From the NCBI RefSeq assembly GCF_027579695.1, contig NC_083571.1, forward strand, positions 51,372,797 through 51,436,796: 64,000 nt of DNA, given 5' to 3'. This document shows, piece after piece, positions 1-13,689 of the stretch; position 1 is the first letter of the stretch, and each line of letters begins with the position of its first letter. Position numbers and translations under genes: made by a program. The DNA is from Neoarius graeffei (Eukaryota > Chordata > Actinopteri > Siluriformes > Ariidae). The notes below the pieces were generated by a model, which saw nothing but the letters and a program-made list of their open reading frames with translations, had not been told where the DNA came from and made no database searches.

Positions 1-304
1 GAGTGTCTGGCCCTTTCTGGTCTCTGTAGACTTTTTCTTCTAGTTCTAGGTTAAAGTCTGCTTCACTGGGCTTTCCATCTTTGTCATAGACATACTTCCT
101 TCCTTCCTTCCTTCCTTTATCTGTCCACTTCTAACTCTAGGGCGTTGTGGGGAGGTGGAGATATCGGTCCTTTGCTAGCTGCGTGGCCCGCTGCAGTGTC
201 ATTCCATGTTTCTGGAGAATGTCTCTGACTCCGTCTATCCATCTGCGGCGGGGCCTCCCTCTGGCTCTGTAGCCAGACTACCTGGTGTTATAGGCCCGCA
301 GGGC
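1..304 (-). pseudogene. LINE reverse-transcriptase ORF, C-terminal tail fragment
   Basis: Read on the minus strand, this stretch encodes a basic tail (GRPRRRWIDGVRD followed by a short helix-like segment) of the kind that ends the single pol ORF of RTE-like non-LTR retrotransposons. It is one half of an element whose RT part lies at 1941-2390; the hAT at 313-1940 separates the two. A short TTCC run lies at 103-117. The clade is uncertain. The copy is not functional. Confidence 0.6.
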
Positions 305-312
305 TGGCTGCA

Positions 313-1940
313 TACCTGTCAACTTTGAGGTTTGAAAAAAAGGGATATTTCCCAGATTTTTAACTCAAAATAAGGGAAAATTTCGGAAAGTCGGTAATCG
401 AACTGACTTTTCTTCACAAAATTAAATTCATCCTGCCATTTGGGCAAGTAGCGGCAATACACCGTTTTTGGTTTTGCCTCGCTCCTTTCTTTATTCATGT
501 CTCTAGTCTCGCCGTCTACTGAAACTCGCTCCCTGAGGACAGTGCTTGAAGTGGAAAAAAAGAAGTGCAGGAACCCTGATTTTCTGACAATGCCATCCCG
601 GTCATTCAAATAAGTTCAAATCAAGTTCAAATTTTTTAATTAAAAACTTCACAGTTTTTGTATTGCCTTCACGCATTTTGCAAAACTTGGCTCATAAGGA
701 CAATGCTCTACTCTTTTCATCTGTTGTTGTGCTACAGTATTTGTTGTTTGAACAGATGTGTTTTCACAATGACTCTCTGAGATATTATTTTTGAACGAAG
801 TGTCTTAGTTTGTAGACAGCTGGAGTAAAAACAAATCAGAACTAAGAACCACAACCATATTGTCAAGTTGTGTATGATTTTCCCCAGTTTTGTGCCCCAA
901 CTTCAAAAGAGCTTTGGTCACACAAGGAACACTCAGTTTTTCCTCTTTTTTGTTTTTTATTGAAGTTCAAAGGTGATGAAGGGGTTGATTAGGGCTTGAT
1001 TAGGTTGATAACCTTAAGAACAACAGAAAAACATTGCATCATATTAAGTTTAAACTAATAAAAACAAGTCATCACAACATTACTTTAAGTTTCAAAAATA
1101 AAAAAATGAGTAATTAGTGCACGTATTGCACTAAAAGAAAAGCAAAAGAAGGTTTAACACCTTTAAGTTTACTAATCACATACATAAACACCTTTAAGTT
1201 TAACTAAGTTCACTAATCACCAAACCGCTCTCACGGTGCGCTCACTGGATGCGACCCAGCGCACGGAAAGGACGCGGCCAATAACAAGAAGGCGCTGCTC
1301 AACACGCTGCGCACAGCTGCTCAGCTCGCGCTGATTTTTTGGCGAAGCGTGATAAAGGCTGTACAGCTTGTTGAAGAAGATCTTAAAGTTGTTCATGCCA
1401 TTGATCTGCTTTAAAACATCCCCAACTGCTAATTCAAGCCTGTGGTTGAGGCAGTGCCAGACAAACAAATGGGGAAACTTCGCACACAACTGCGCTGCCA
1501 CTCCGGTGAAAATAAAGAAGTGCAGGAACGCAGTTCCGGTGCGTTCCGGCCCACTTCAAGCCCTGCCTGAGGAAAGAATAACGACCATCTTTTAGTTTTG
1601 TGAGAAGTTCCGAGCAGTGACCTTGGTCAGACTAGCGCTATGGTTCTGACAGTCTTCTTCACAGACATGCAATTAAAATCAATGTGTAATTACTAGACTG
1701 CCACCTGCTGTACTGGAGAGGGCGGGGACGTGAATTCATGGCCCGACTTCCTGCTGTAAACTCCGGTCAGAGGCGCGTCATGAATTCTGGACCTACCGAC
1801 TTTTTTATATTGTGAAAATACGGGACTTTTATATAATGTGAAAATACGGGATATTTTCGGGAAAATAAAAAAACGGGAAGACAGCGGGAAATAAGTCAAA
1901 ATAAGGGATTTCCCGGGAAAAACGGGAGGGTTGACAGGTA
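313..1940. mobile_element. hAT DNA transposon with 8-bp target duplication
   Basis: The ends are inverted copies of TACCTGTCAAC. The flanks are TGGCTGCA (305-312) and TGGCTGGC (1941-1948), a 6/8 match of the size expected for hAT. Sub-terminal DNA is rich in short 'aaaatacggga' motifs near the right end. The element carries a transposase fragment on the minus strand and has inserted into a LINE. Two related stretches near 553-590 and 1503-1530 ('aagaagtgcaggaac') suggest internal rearrangement. It is probably non-autonomous. Confidence 0.75.
1217..1501 (-). pseudogene. hAT transposase fragment (KIAA1586/ZMYM-like type)
   Basis: The 94-residue frame contains WHCLNHRLELAV and, near its end, SVRWVASSERTVRAVW. 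Both match the conserved CxxH-type motif and the 'RW..S..R' block of vertebrate hAT transposases in the KIAA1586/ZMYM-like group. The N-terminal DNA-binding domain and the C-terminal dimerisation domain are not visible. It lies inside the TIR-bounded hAT at 313-1940. Family recognition is from memory. Confidence 0.6.
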
Positions 1941-2390
1941 TGGCTGGCTGGTTGGGTGGTGTTCTCATCAAGTGTCCGAACCATCTGAGCTGCTGCTGTG
2001 CTATATACTGGCTGACAGGAGTGGCACCAACCGTCTTCCTTATTTCTTCATTCCTGATGTTATCCATTCTGGGTTTTTCGGCTGCCCTCCGGAGGCATCG
2101 CATCTCGCATACTGTGAGTTTTCTCTGCTGGGCCTTGTTTAGAGTCCACTTTAAACCAGTCTGTGAGTCCACATGTGGTCCGCACTGCACTTTGACTGTT
2201 GTTGTAAATCACTCTGATGTTGTCAAGGAGTTGTCCTTTCACACCATACCATTCCAATGTCCCCCAAAGCTTGTTTCTGTCCACTCTATAGAATGCCTTC
2301 TCTTGATCTACGAAGACCAGATGTAGTTGTTTTTGGTACTCACAAGCTGTAGTAGTATGCTGTAGTATGCTCTGGCCCCATCCCAATGTG
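1941..2390 (-). pseudogene. LINE reverse-transcriptase fragment (RTE-like)
   Basis: On the minus strand the frame reads LVFVDQEKAFYRVDRNKLW then VRTTCGLTDWFKV, matching the 'F.D.EKAFDRV' motif and following region of non-LTR RT palms. Nearer the hAT, a second frame gives QQQLRWFGHLMRTP, the usual C-terminal block. Frames are broken between the two and the catalytic YADD is not present, so the copy is internally deleted. It continues at 1-304 across the hAT insertion. Confidence 0.65.
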
Positions 2391-2989
2391 GCGTGGCGAT
2401 GTAGCTTACAGCAGGTTATGGTTGCTGAACTGCTGGTTGTCCAGGTGGTGCTCTGAAAACAGTGTGGGCTTTATAGATAACTGGGCTAATTTTGAGGGCA
2501 CTGCTGGCCTGTTAGGGTGGGACGGTATCCATCCCACTCGGGAAGGTGCTGCTCTCATTTCCTGTAGCATAGGTCATAGTCTCAGAACAGGCCTAATTAA
2601 TTTCTGACCATCCAGAGCCAAGGCCAGGGAGCAGACGACCAGGCTAAACTGACTGTCTGCTAGCTGCACAGAGTCGTCACTCAGGGTCCACTACATCGAG
2701 ACTGTGTCTGTTCCCCGAGCTCAACAAAAAAGTAGAAATATTCAGAGAGTTTGTTCCAGTAACCTAATCAATATAAAATTAGATCATACTGACTGTACAG
2801 CCGCTGCCAGCACCTTTGATCTAAAGGTTGGGCTATTAAATATTAGATCGCTTACATCTAAAGTGCAAATGGTTAATGAACTTATTACTGATCAGGAGCT
2901 TAATGTACTTTGTTTAACTGAAACATGGATTGAGCCAAATGAATATATAGCATTAAATGAAGCGAGTCCTCCTGGATACAGTTATATAC
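2391..2989 (+). pseudogene. CR1/L2-type LINE, ORF1 end and ORF2 start
   Basis: The first part encodes GWDGIHPTREGAALIS, the last block of the esterase-like (SGNH) domain found in ORF1 of some CR1/L2 LINEs. After stop codons, a second frame (about 2704 on) gives KVGLLNIRSLTSKV then LNVLCLTETWIEPNE, the start of the apurinic endonuclease domain of ORF2. The element breaks off near 2989, where sequence homologous to the other end of the window begins. This is a 3'-truncated relic. Confidence 0.7.
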
Positions 2990-3622
2990 GAATCGATGTG
3001 AATAGCAAGCAGAATAAGATGATACGAATTAATATCTGCCCAGCCAATTGTAGTTATTTGAAGTTAATTAAAACACAATAATTATAATTTCCATGAAGAC
3101 AATGTGAAAACCTCCATAAAGCACATGAAATTAATTCTACTGTACACACATTTTTGACACAATTAAAAAAAAAAACATCTCAAGCATCCCCTAATCCCAA
3201 ATTAAGCCATCTCCCTGTCCTATGATTAACTAAAAATTTTAAATGTAGACATAATCCCAGTCACTAAAGAAGAATAAATACTGTATGTGCAGAATAATAA
3301 TAAAATCTTAAAAATTCAAAGCAGGATTTTGATGGAAATTTATATTCAATCTTGGCTATGAGGGAGCTTAAGTTCCACTGGTGCAAATATCTGCTGTAAT
3401 ATTTGCTATGTTGTATTGTAGACAGTTACAATGACCAAAAATAAAAAAGACTCTTTCCTGGTGTTGCTGTTGTTTGATATGTCATAGAGTTTTCACTTCT
3501 GTTTTCATTTACAAACTGCCATTTTATCCACAATTCTCAAGACAATAGCTGCCTGATGATGACAACCAGAAGGACATTTCTGGCATTTTCTGATATCTTC
3601 ATATAACACTCGGGTCTTCACC

Positions 3623-4693
3623 TCAAACTGATCTCTGATCAGTGTTCATGTCTGTGTGAGTTTGCTGTTTATGAACCCTGAGCTGCTCCTTACAGACCAG
3701 TACACACAGCAGGGGGTCCGAGATCACTCTGATCAAATAGACTGAGAGATGTGACTCTGGTTCATCAAAGTAAAATCCATCAGAGGTATTTTTGAAGATA
3801 AGCACAAGGCCAGCTGTTGTGCAGAAAGTGATAAGTGTGAATGTGGAAACGATCAGCACTGCTGAGCTGGGAATGATGTGGTCAGATGCAGGAGAGGCTT
3901 TGCAAGTGAGTATGCATGTGATGACTAAAATGCAACAAGGCAAAAAGCTAAAAATCACATTGAACCACATATTTATGAACTGCAATCCGAAGACAATCAG
4001 CCACAGAATGATGCAGGAAATGGTGGAGCAGAGAGGAGAGAAGACATGAGCAGAGCGAAGCTGGTGTTTGAGCGAAAGCACGCTCTTCAGAGCCACAAGC
4101 TGGTGGAGGAAAAGACCACAGATTCTACATGTAATAAATAAACGAACAAAAATCCTGATATCTGTAAATAAAATACGCTTCAATGGAAGAATTGAAAGAT
4201 CTTGTAGCACTGGACTTTACAAGGCTGTCTATTAAATATGATGCTATAATTGCACTCAGGAGCAGCTCAGCCAAGTCATTGATGATGCTGAGGATGATGA
4301 AGGTTGAAATTTGGCCTCCTTGTTTGTGGAGAGTGTAAAGAACAAGAAAAGCCCAAATGAAAAACGGCAGGCTTACACACACACCAGCGACGAGGGAGAT
4401 GCTGATCATCAAGCCATCATAATAAACAAGAGGACGAATGGTCAAATATGGTCCCCCAATATATCTGTAGTTACTTGAGTTATAATAGTCCTCAGAATAT
4501 CTGACATCCATGATCACAGAGTATGAAGTGGTATCGTACCGTAGCAGAGCAGCCTTGAAAAACAAATCACAGTGAGACAGAGTGTGTACTGTGTAGTTTA
4601 TGGGTGTGTAAAGTGCAAGGTTTCTACAAGTTTATAACGGCCACTTACTAAAGTCACAGACAAGCCACTGAGATGAAAATCTGCTGAAGCCAT
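3623..4693 (-). pseudogene. Seven-transmembrane receptor, two exons, frameshifted copy
   Basis: Exon 1 is 4649-4693: an ATG followed by 14 codons, ending at a GTAAGT donor. Exon 2 starts at 4553 after a pyrimidine-rich tract ending in AAG, joins in phase 0, and runs to the stop at 3623-3625. The product is a rhodopsin-like seven-helix protein without a classical DRY, with SDPLLCVLVC where NPxxY usually lies. Compared with the intact copy at 59191-60075, the region near 4160-4170 has a net 4-base gain between helices 2 and 3, which shifts the frame. It may still be transcribed. The receptor subfamily is not recognised. Confidence 0.75.
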
Positions 4694-4909
4694 GAGAAGG
4701 ATGTACCACAAGGAAACCTAGATGAAAATGACATGGGAGAAAATGTTGCTCTTAGAATTTTACATTTTATGTCATGTAAAATTTTACATTCCATGCCTTT
4801 TCTGGCTGAGTTAAAATAAATAAGCAGTTGGACAAATGATTATTAACAAAACTATTATGGTCTACTACAGAAAGCATTCAGGCTTCTACACATGAAAAAC
4901 TGTTAAAGT

Positions 4910-5520
4910 CAGGGGCGATTTCTCAGAGACAACAAGGGAAGCCGAGCTTCCCCTAAAATTCTCTCCCCAAACTGCGGCGTCTACGACGTTGAATTCTCAT
5001 TAAAACAATAACTTGCATAACATAATATATGCCAAAGATTGTATTTATGTTCATATTACTATCCTGTGACTTATTTGAGTGATGTCTGACGAACTTGCAG
5101 TTCGCTACGAGAATCACCTTTGCTGCCAGGCTGTAACCTTTCTTATTTCAATGGGCTCTATGGACTGGCAGCAGTGTTGCCAGATTGGGCGGTTTTAAGT
5201 GCATTTTGGCGGGTTTTGAACATATTTTGGGATGGAAAACGTCAGCAGTATCTGGCAACACTGACTGGCAGCCATTGCAGTCTACGAGACGGCTCTGAAC
5301 AGTCAATTTTGGCTAGTTGTTATTGGTTAAAATCAACAAAATCGTCACTTCCAGGGAAGCCGGGCTTCTCTGGGACTAAACGAGACAGTGGGAGGGACAA
5401 GAAGCCGGGCTGATAAAGGATTATTGGAGGTAGTGTTTGAAAGACATGAGGAGGGCGGTACTTCGGTGAGGAACACAGAAGTATGATCAGTCAGTCCCTA
5501 GCGGATGTCGAGAAAGTGTA
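4910..5520. mobile_element. Truncated hAT fragment (CAGGGGCGATT end)
   Basis: It begins with CAGGGGCGATTTCTC and 'agggaagccgagcttcccc', closely resembling the left end of the complete element at 12385-14873. No matching right terminus is seen. Homology with the other inverted arm stops at the left edge and resumes near 5520, so this piece replaced about 860 bp of ancestral sequence. It contains a separate 92-bp MITE. No coding frame of note. Confidence 0.6.
5172..5263. mobile_element. 92-bp miniature hAT-like element
   Basis: The ends are perfect 14-bp inverted copies of CAGTGTTGCCAGAT, and ACTGGCAG is duplicated exactly on both sides (5164-5171 and 5264-5271). An 8-bp duplication and CAG...CTG ends fit a hAT-driven MITE. 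A related copy lies at 12954-13065. Confidence 0.8.
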
Positions 5521-6154
5521 GTACAACATATCACTTCGAATCATGAATGGTTTGAAGTTTTCTCTTACCTGAATTCAGTGGTGAGTGGTAGAAATTAACA
5601 CACGCTTCTTTTCTCTCTTGCAATTTCCTAGTTAATGTAAGTACATCAACACCATGACTACGATCTGCAACATGAGTTACCTATTTATTTTATTTTATTT
5701 TTTGAAAGTGCACCAATACATGCACTCTTAGACACTTGTGTATGTGAAAAATGATTGGAGGTAATAAAGAGAGGGGTATATGTGTCTGGGTGTATTGAAT
5801 TTTGCAGCGTGTATCTACATGGCTTGTACACAGCTGAAATGCTGCCACACAAAGACCTCCCTTCCAGATGCACACACCTTTTTCTCTGAAGTCATACAGG
5901 AATATCTTGCTCCTATACAGTCATCAAACAAAGTGGTATAAAACATGTAACTCTATTAAAAAGAAAAGAGCATAATTTCTGTTAAATTTCCCCTGATTCT
6001 TCATCAGAGGTCAGTGTCGAAGCACAGCATCACTCCTGACTGGATATTTTTGTTTGTGGATTGTTTCTCAGCTCAGCCATAACACTGAAGATAAAAATCT
6101 CAGATTCACTTGTACCAGTGCCACATCCATTAACATTCAAATAACTTGTCAGTG
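5521..6154. other. Non-coding part of the left duplicated arm
   Basis: This stretch matches 57265-57935 of the opposite arm. Overlapping 61-62 codon open frames near 5685-5875 recur there, but they show no domain, have no flanking splice logic, and follow from the high identity of the arms. No gene is called. Confidence 0.5.
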
Positions 6155-6709
6155 TCACTGATGTGTTAAGAAATATCCACCATGAAAATAATATCTAGTC
6201 AGCTGTGATGGTTCCTTTCCACTGTTGGACAGGAAGAAGGTGGGTGACAAATACTGCAGAGCAATAGATCCATTACAGTCAGTAACTGTACACTTAAAAA
6301 GCACACCAGGTATAACTGTAAACTGGCAAATGAGTATAAATACAAGGTGTTCTATAAAAACTAAGATAAATATATCTTTTACTTGCAATAAAATAGTATT
6401 ATACAGTGGCCTATTAAATGTATAGTTGCCCAAATTTAGGCTACACTCTCTACTGTTAAGTACAATTTGTTGCTCTGAGCATTTCCTCTCATCTGACAGC
6501 ATTAGACATCTTAAACCAGTGTCGGTGTGGAAGTACTCGACTCTGCCTTTTGCATGGTGGCGCAAAGAGATGAAGTTTATGTTTGAATGGTGAATGTATA
6601 TATCACAAGTAAACGGGGTTGTTTTCTTTGCTGAATACAGGCCAATAATTTGACCCTTCTGAAACACAGTAACATCTTTTCCATGAGCAAGGGATACATT
6701 TTCCCACAC
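6155..6709 (-). other. 184-codon open frame of unknown nature in the duplicated arm
   Basis: The frame starts MWENVSLAHGKDVTVFQKGQ, which faintly recalls the N-terminus of Tc1-type transposases, but the next 150 residues match nothing I know. The homologous stretch at about 53765-54260 is interrupted by an early TAG, so the frame is not conserved as protein. It could be an old transposase remnant run into non-coding DNA, or a chance frame. Confidence 0.25.
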
Positions 6710-6756
6710 GTTTGTTCATGAAATGCTCACTGCATCAGTTCAGGTGCATATATATA

Positions 6757-9195
<2,439 letters not shown>

Positions 9196-10176
9196 CAGTA
9201 TATATATGGACTAATATATGGACTATATATATATATATTAGTGCTGTCAAGCGATTAAAATATTTAATCGCGATTAATGTCGCGACTGTCATAGTTAACT
9301 CGCGATTAATCACAATTTAATCGCACATTTTTGTCACATGAAAAACCATTGTAATTCTCTTATCAGCATAAAAAAGTGAATGGGCTTGCTTTGTACCAAT
9401 TTTTTTTTTTTTTAATTGCAGAGCATAACACGTCTTGTCACAGCCACTGACATCCATAACTTCCATATTATATGAGAAAACCAAGGGATGAAAAATAAAG
9501 TGCATATCACTGTGAAAATAATTTTTTTTTTTACTTTACTCAGTTTCTTTTGAAGAGAAGTATTTGCCATAAAAGAAGAAAAAAAACAGATAACAAAAAA
9601 ATATGTAGGCACAAAAGCAGCCCCTTAAAAAGGCTGATACAAAATGAAAAGTGTCCTTTGAGTGGAGCAGTACAGCCCTACTGCTGCAATTTTTCAACAA
9701 AGGCTTACCAACTCAGCCTCTTGAATCTTGAACATGAACAAACTTCTCTCCTCCCAGAAGATCAGACACATATCTGCAACAATGTACAAAAGCTCTTTAA
9801 TGTCATAATTCTCTCTGCTGAAAAGGTTTCCTTGAACTTGATCATGTACGCTGGGTCGTCCTCGGTGATGTCCATCACTCGGGACAGGTGACATAATGCT
9901 GGCAGCACCACTGAGCAAGAAACAAACTTCTCTCCTCCCAGAAGATCAGACACATATCTGCAACAATGTACAAACGCTCTTTAATGTCATAATTCTCTCT
10001 GTCACACACATACAGGCACGAGAATCAGTTACAGTGATAGAGGGGGACAGAAGAGGGATCACACACATACACCCTACATTTACAATAGTGTGTGGGACAC
10101 ACACACACACCAGACAGATAGCCTACATTTGCAGCAGTAGAAGGGAGAGAGGTCATACTGAGACATATAAAATTAA

Positions 10177-10791
10177 TTACCTGCAATGCTCCAACGCAGC
10201 TTCGAGCTTCTTTGTTTTCTCCAGCTCAATTGCTGTTGGCATGGTGACTTTGGTTGAGTTTAAAGCCAGTGCCCCTCTCAGAGGTTCAACATTCCGGTTG
10301 ACACGCTTAATCATTTCAAGGGTACTATTCCATCTTGTTGCCACCTCCTGCGTGAGCGCTTCTTTTTTCTGCTTGTGTGCAATTTGTTGCTGCTCGAGCT
10401 CCAGGGCATTCGCTGGGCTGTGCTTGAAGTGTCCCACAAGTTTTCAGCATTTTGCCAATGCACTATCGAATGGGCTGTTATGCAGAGAAACCGTGATTGC
10501 ACGGTGCATACTGTGTACGACGCACGGCATGTGTTCAAAGGGGAGCTCTCTGGCCGCTGCCATCATATTGCGTGCACTATCTGTGGTCAGTGAGACAACT
10601 TTTTTTTCGATGTTCCACTCTCTGGCTACTTTCATAAAGTGCTCAGCAATGGTATCAGCGAAGTGCCTCTCTTCTGTCTTCATAACAGTCAAAGCATGGG
10701 ACTGAAGTTCCCACTGTGGAGTGAAATAATGTGCTGTGACCCCGAGGTAGTTCTCATTACTGAGTGACGTCCAATAATCTCCTGTTAGCAC
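10177..10791 (-). pseudogene. hAT (ZBED1-like) transposase fragment
   Basis: Two overlapping minus-strand frames (10791-10444 and 10437-10177) contain VVSLTTDSARNMMAAAREL, HMPCVVHSMHRAITVSL and QEVATRWNSTLEMIKRVNR. This is the RNase H-like catalytic core of Ac-type hAT transposases. The 'TTD.A.NM' aspartate and the 'TRWNST' block are intact. A one-base slip joins the frames. The N-terminal BED finger is cut off by the insertion at 10798 and no C-terminal dimerisation block is visible. Confidence 0.75.
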
Positions 10792-10797
10792 GACTAT

Positions 10798-12049
10798 TGG
10801 CCCTTTTCCACTACCTTTTTTCAGCTCACTTCAGCTCACTTCAGCCCGACACGGCTCGCGTTTCGACTACCAAAAACCAGCACGACTCAGCTCGTTTCAG
10901 CCCTGCTTAGCCCCTAAAACTCGCACCGTTTTGGAGTGGGGCTGAAGCGAGCCAAACCGTGCCGAGTGAGGTTGGGGGCGTGAGCAGACACTCTCCTGTG
11001 CACTGATTGGTGAGGAGGAGTGTCCTCACATGCCCACACACGCCCCGCGAGCACGCTGGGATCTGTAAACACCGTAAACCCGGAAGAAGAATAATTACGA
11101 ATTGCGAGAATTTCTGAAGCCTTATGCACCTCGCCTCATCTATACACTCTTGCCAGTATCTGTTGGCGTTGTCGGTGACAGCAAGCCACAGAACCAAGAC
11201 CAGCAACACTAACGACTCCATGTCCTCCATGTTTATTGTTTACTATTCGGGTCGTGAGACTACCGCTTAAAAGCTCACTGAATCAGTGACATAAAGAGCA
11301 TCGTGGACGAGTTCGCGGAGCGCAAGGCTCGTCGTATGCCCTTCAAATAATGCGCGCAGTAGGCTATTGATGTTTTATTATGAGCCATGTACAGTATGTC
11401 GCCTAATGTTTTTTTGTTTCTGAGTTACATGTTCGTTTGAAGGACTTAATGTACAAAATAACATAGTTGCACCCCGTAGTGTTGAAATTGGTAAACACAG
11501 TGCATTCAGTGAGGTTTGCACCGCCCTCCTTTTATTTCTGACTCTTCCTGTCACCACTCTGAGCGCTCATTCGTATGCCCTTCAAATAATGTGCGCAGTA
11601 TAGGCTATTGATGTTTTATTATGAGCCATGTACAGTATCCTAATGTTTTTTGTTTCTGAGTTACATGTTCGTTTGAAGGACTTGATGTACTAAATAACAT
11701 ATAGTTGCACCCGGTAGTGTTGAAATTGGTAAACACCGCAGTTGCGGACATTTTGTAGCCTAAAATGATGTTATGATAAGCTTTAATAAAGGGCCCAGTC
11801 ATTTGCCCCGCCCCCGGCCCGGCTCTGACTTGTTCCGCCACTGTCACTGATGTCACTGTTTGCGCTGCTTAACGACATCACGTGACGTCCACCCACTTTC
11901 GCTAACTCCACCCAATGTGTCCACCCACTTCCAGCCAGCACGGTTCAGCGCGGTTGTAGTCGAAATGCAACTCCAACAGCCCCGCTCAGCTCGACTCAGC
12001 TCGACTCGGCACGGCACGGCTCAGCCGCGTTTGTAGTGGAAAAGCGGCA
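10798..12049. mobile_element. Harbinger-like element (GGCCCTTTTCCACTAC ends)
   Basis: The ends are imperfect inverted repeats: TGGCCCTTTTCCACTAC at the left and GTAGTGGAAAAGCGGCA at the right. The flanks are TAT and TAA, not a clean target duplication. Sub-terminal DNA is made of short 'cagctcacttcag' and 'cacggctc' motifs. A minus-strand frame near 11230-11080 (YWQECIDEARCIRLQKF) may be the start of a Harbinger nuclease gene, but this is weak. A 170-bp block is duplicated (11334-11505 and 11571-11742). It sits inside the hAT transposase. Confidence 0.5.
11334..11742. repeat. Tandem-like duplication of a 170-bp block
   Basis: The block beginning 'tatgcccttcaaataatg' and ending 'gttgaaattggtaaacac' occurs twice about 237 bp apart, with few differences. 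Confidence 0.8.
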
Positions 12050-12311
12050 TAAGAGTGAATGGCCAAAGGAACTGTAGTGGTTGTAGACCTGGACCAGTCA
12101 AATAAGCACTAAACATCTAGCTCGGCTCAGAAGAGAGGTAGGCTCACACAAAAAGTTAAAGGAGTTTATAACTTGACAATTTTTTTGCTTATCCCAATAA
12201 TAGTGCAACTTACACTGCATTAAACATACAAGAAATGAAATAAACAAAAGGAAGAGCTCTTAAAAATTAGAAACAAACATAAAAAAAAGGTTTTAGTTCA
12301 GTCCTTTTCCC

Positions 12312-12313
<2 letters not shown>

Positions 12314-12365
<52 letters not shown>
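12314..12365. repeat. (TG)n microsatellite
   Basis: An uninterrupted run of about 26 TG units lies just before the hAT insertion site. Confidence 0.95.
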
Positions 12366-12366
<1 letters not shown>

Positions 12367-12953
12367 GGTTTTTATGGTTTGGCCCACGGGCGATTGCTCT
12401 AAGACAACGAGGGAGGCTCAGCCTCCTCTAAAAATGACGAACATCGTGTAGGATGAATTGTGCTAGGCTTATGTTACAGCCGACCTTATAACATTGCTAT
12501 TTCAGATCCAGAATCATAGAAATATATGTGCTCAACCCAACTACAGTGCGAAATCATTCCATTATAACTTTCCCCAGTTCGCCTAATGTGCGCGTGAGTT
12601 TTTCCCCCTCGTGACAGCGCGATGCAGCCCAGCCTCAGTGGATTGGGAGCTATGTGCTTGTCAATCTCAAAATGCAAGACGATTATTGGACAAATACTGC
12701 GAAAACGCCCGCCCACGGAGTCACACGGACTCCCAGCCTCAGTGCACTTCAACGGCATTTGGGAGCTATACGCTTTTCAATCTCAAAATGCAAGACGGTT
12801 ATTGGACAAATACTGCGAAAATGCCCGCCCACGGACTCCGAGCCTCACATGGGAGGGACATGGCAGTTTCCGCGAGGAGACTGGTGATTGGTGAAAGCGG
12901 CCGGATATTTTCTTTGATTGACAGCTCGTTTCAAATATAGACAGGCAGCGGTA

Positions 12954-13065
12954 CAGTGTTGCCAGATTGGGGGTTACCCCCCCAACTGGGCGGTTTTAAG
13001 TGCATTTTGGTGGATTTTGAACATATTTTGGGCTGGATAACGTCAGCAGTATCTGGCAACATCAG
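12954..13065. mobile_element. Second copy of the CAGTGTTGCCAGAT MITE, with an 18-bp insertion
   Basis: It shares 'gggcggttttaagtgcatt' and 'gtcagcagtatctggcaac' with the 92-bp element at 5172. It carries an extra C-rich patch near the left end and a degraded right terminus. No clear target duplication is seen. Confidence 0.6.
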
Positions 13066-13689
13066 TTCAGTCCCATGCGGATTCGCAAGTGCTGTGGTGT
13101 ATTGTAAGAGATCAGCTTACATTTCGATTTCATTCATTACATACGGTTTCTACCAGCTTTTTTAGTTTGTATATATTTTCATTGTAAATAAAGTGTAAAT
13201 ATAGTGTTGTCAAGTTTGCTGTCTTAGTTCCAGAAATTTCGTTTATTTGAGTGACTGAACTTGAACTTGAGGGGGCTAGTCAGCTAGCAAGAAAGCTGCG
13301 CACGGATGCCAAGCATTGCTGATTTAATTTTGGCGAAGCCATTTGCCAGTCTTCCTTTCGAGGAAAAAATTAAAATTAAAGAGCAGGGTAGACCAACGCC
13401 TCAAATTGACTTGGTGAAAACGGTAGGGAATAATACTCGTTCCTTTCAGCTCTCCTGGTATGAGAAAGTGAATTGGCTAACAGCAAGTGACCCACATCAA
13501 CAACAGTAAATAGGCTACTTTAGTAATATGTCATGGATGGACCAAAAATATAGAATCTATTTAAAATGTTTATGCTGAGTATATTATATTGGAATACAGT
13601 GAACCCTCGCTATAACGCGGTTCATCTTTCGCGGCTTCGCTGTTTCGCGGATTTTTTTTTTTTTACAGTGCATTGTGTTCAGAACACTG

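Larger units (their letters stand above)
2990..6755 (-). repeat. Left arm of a large inverted duplication
   Basis: Read on the minus strand, this segment is closely similar to 53715-60725 read on the plus strand. Matching blocks include 2990-4900 with 58800-60725, 5521-6200 with 57265-57935, and 6200-6755 with 53715-54260. The left arm has a hAT fragment near 4910-5520 where the right arm has about 860 bp of other sequence. The right arm has a 3-kb hAT where the left has none. The arms carry two copies of one receptor gene facing outward. Confidence 0.85.
9239..12376 (-). mobile_element. hAT (Ac-like) element remnant with left terminus
   Basis: The left end is TAGTGCTGTCAAGCGATTAA, followed by several AATCGCGATTAAT motifs typical of a fish hAT family. 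A transposase fragment lies on the minus strand at 10177-10791. A Harbinger-like element (10798-12049) interrupts it. No right terminus is seen before the next hAT at 12385, so the right boundary is approximate. Nearly identical 80-bp blocks at about 9731-9823 and 9924-10003 show a local duplication inside the element. Confidence 0.6.

Noticed and set aside
3792-4049. 85-codon plus-strand frame, also at 59649-59906 on the minus strand
   Set aside because: Antisense to the receptor exon in both arms; kept open by conservation of the real frame.
5685-5875. 61-62 codon open frames repeated at 57594-57784
   Set aside because: Shared only because the inverted arms are nearly identical; no domain, start context or splice evidence.
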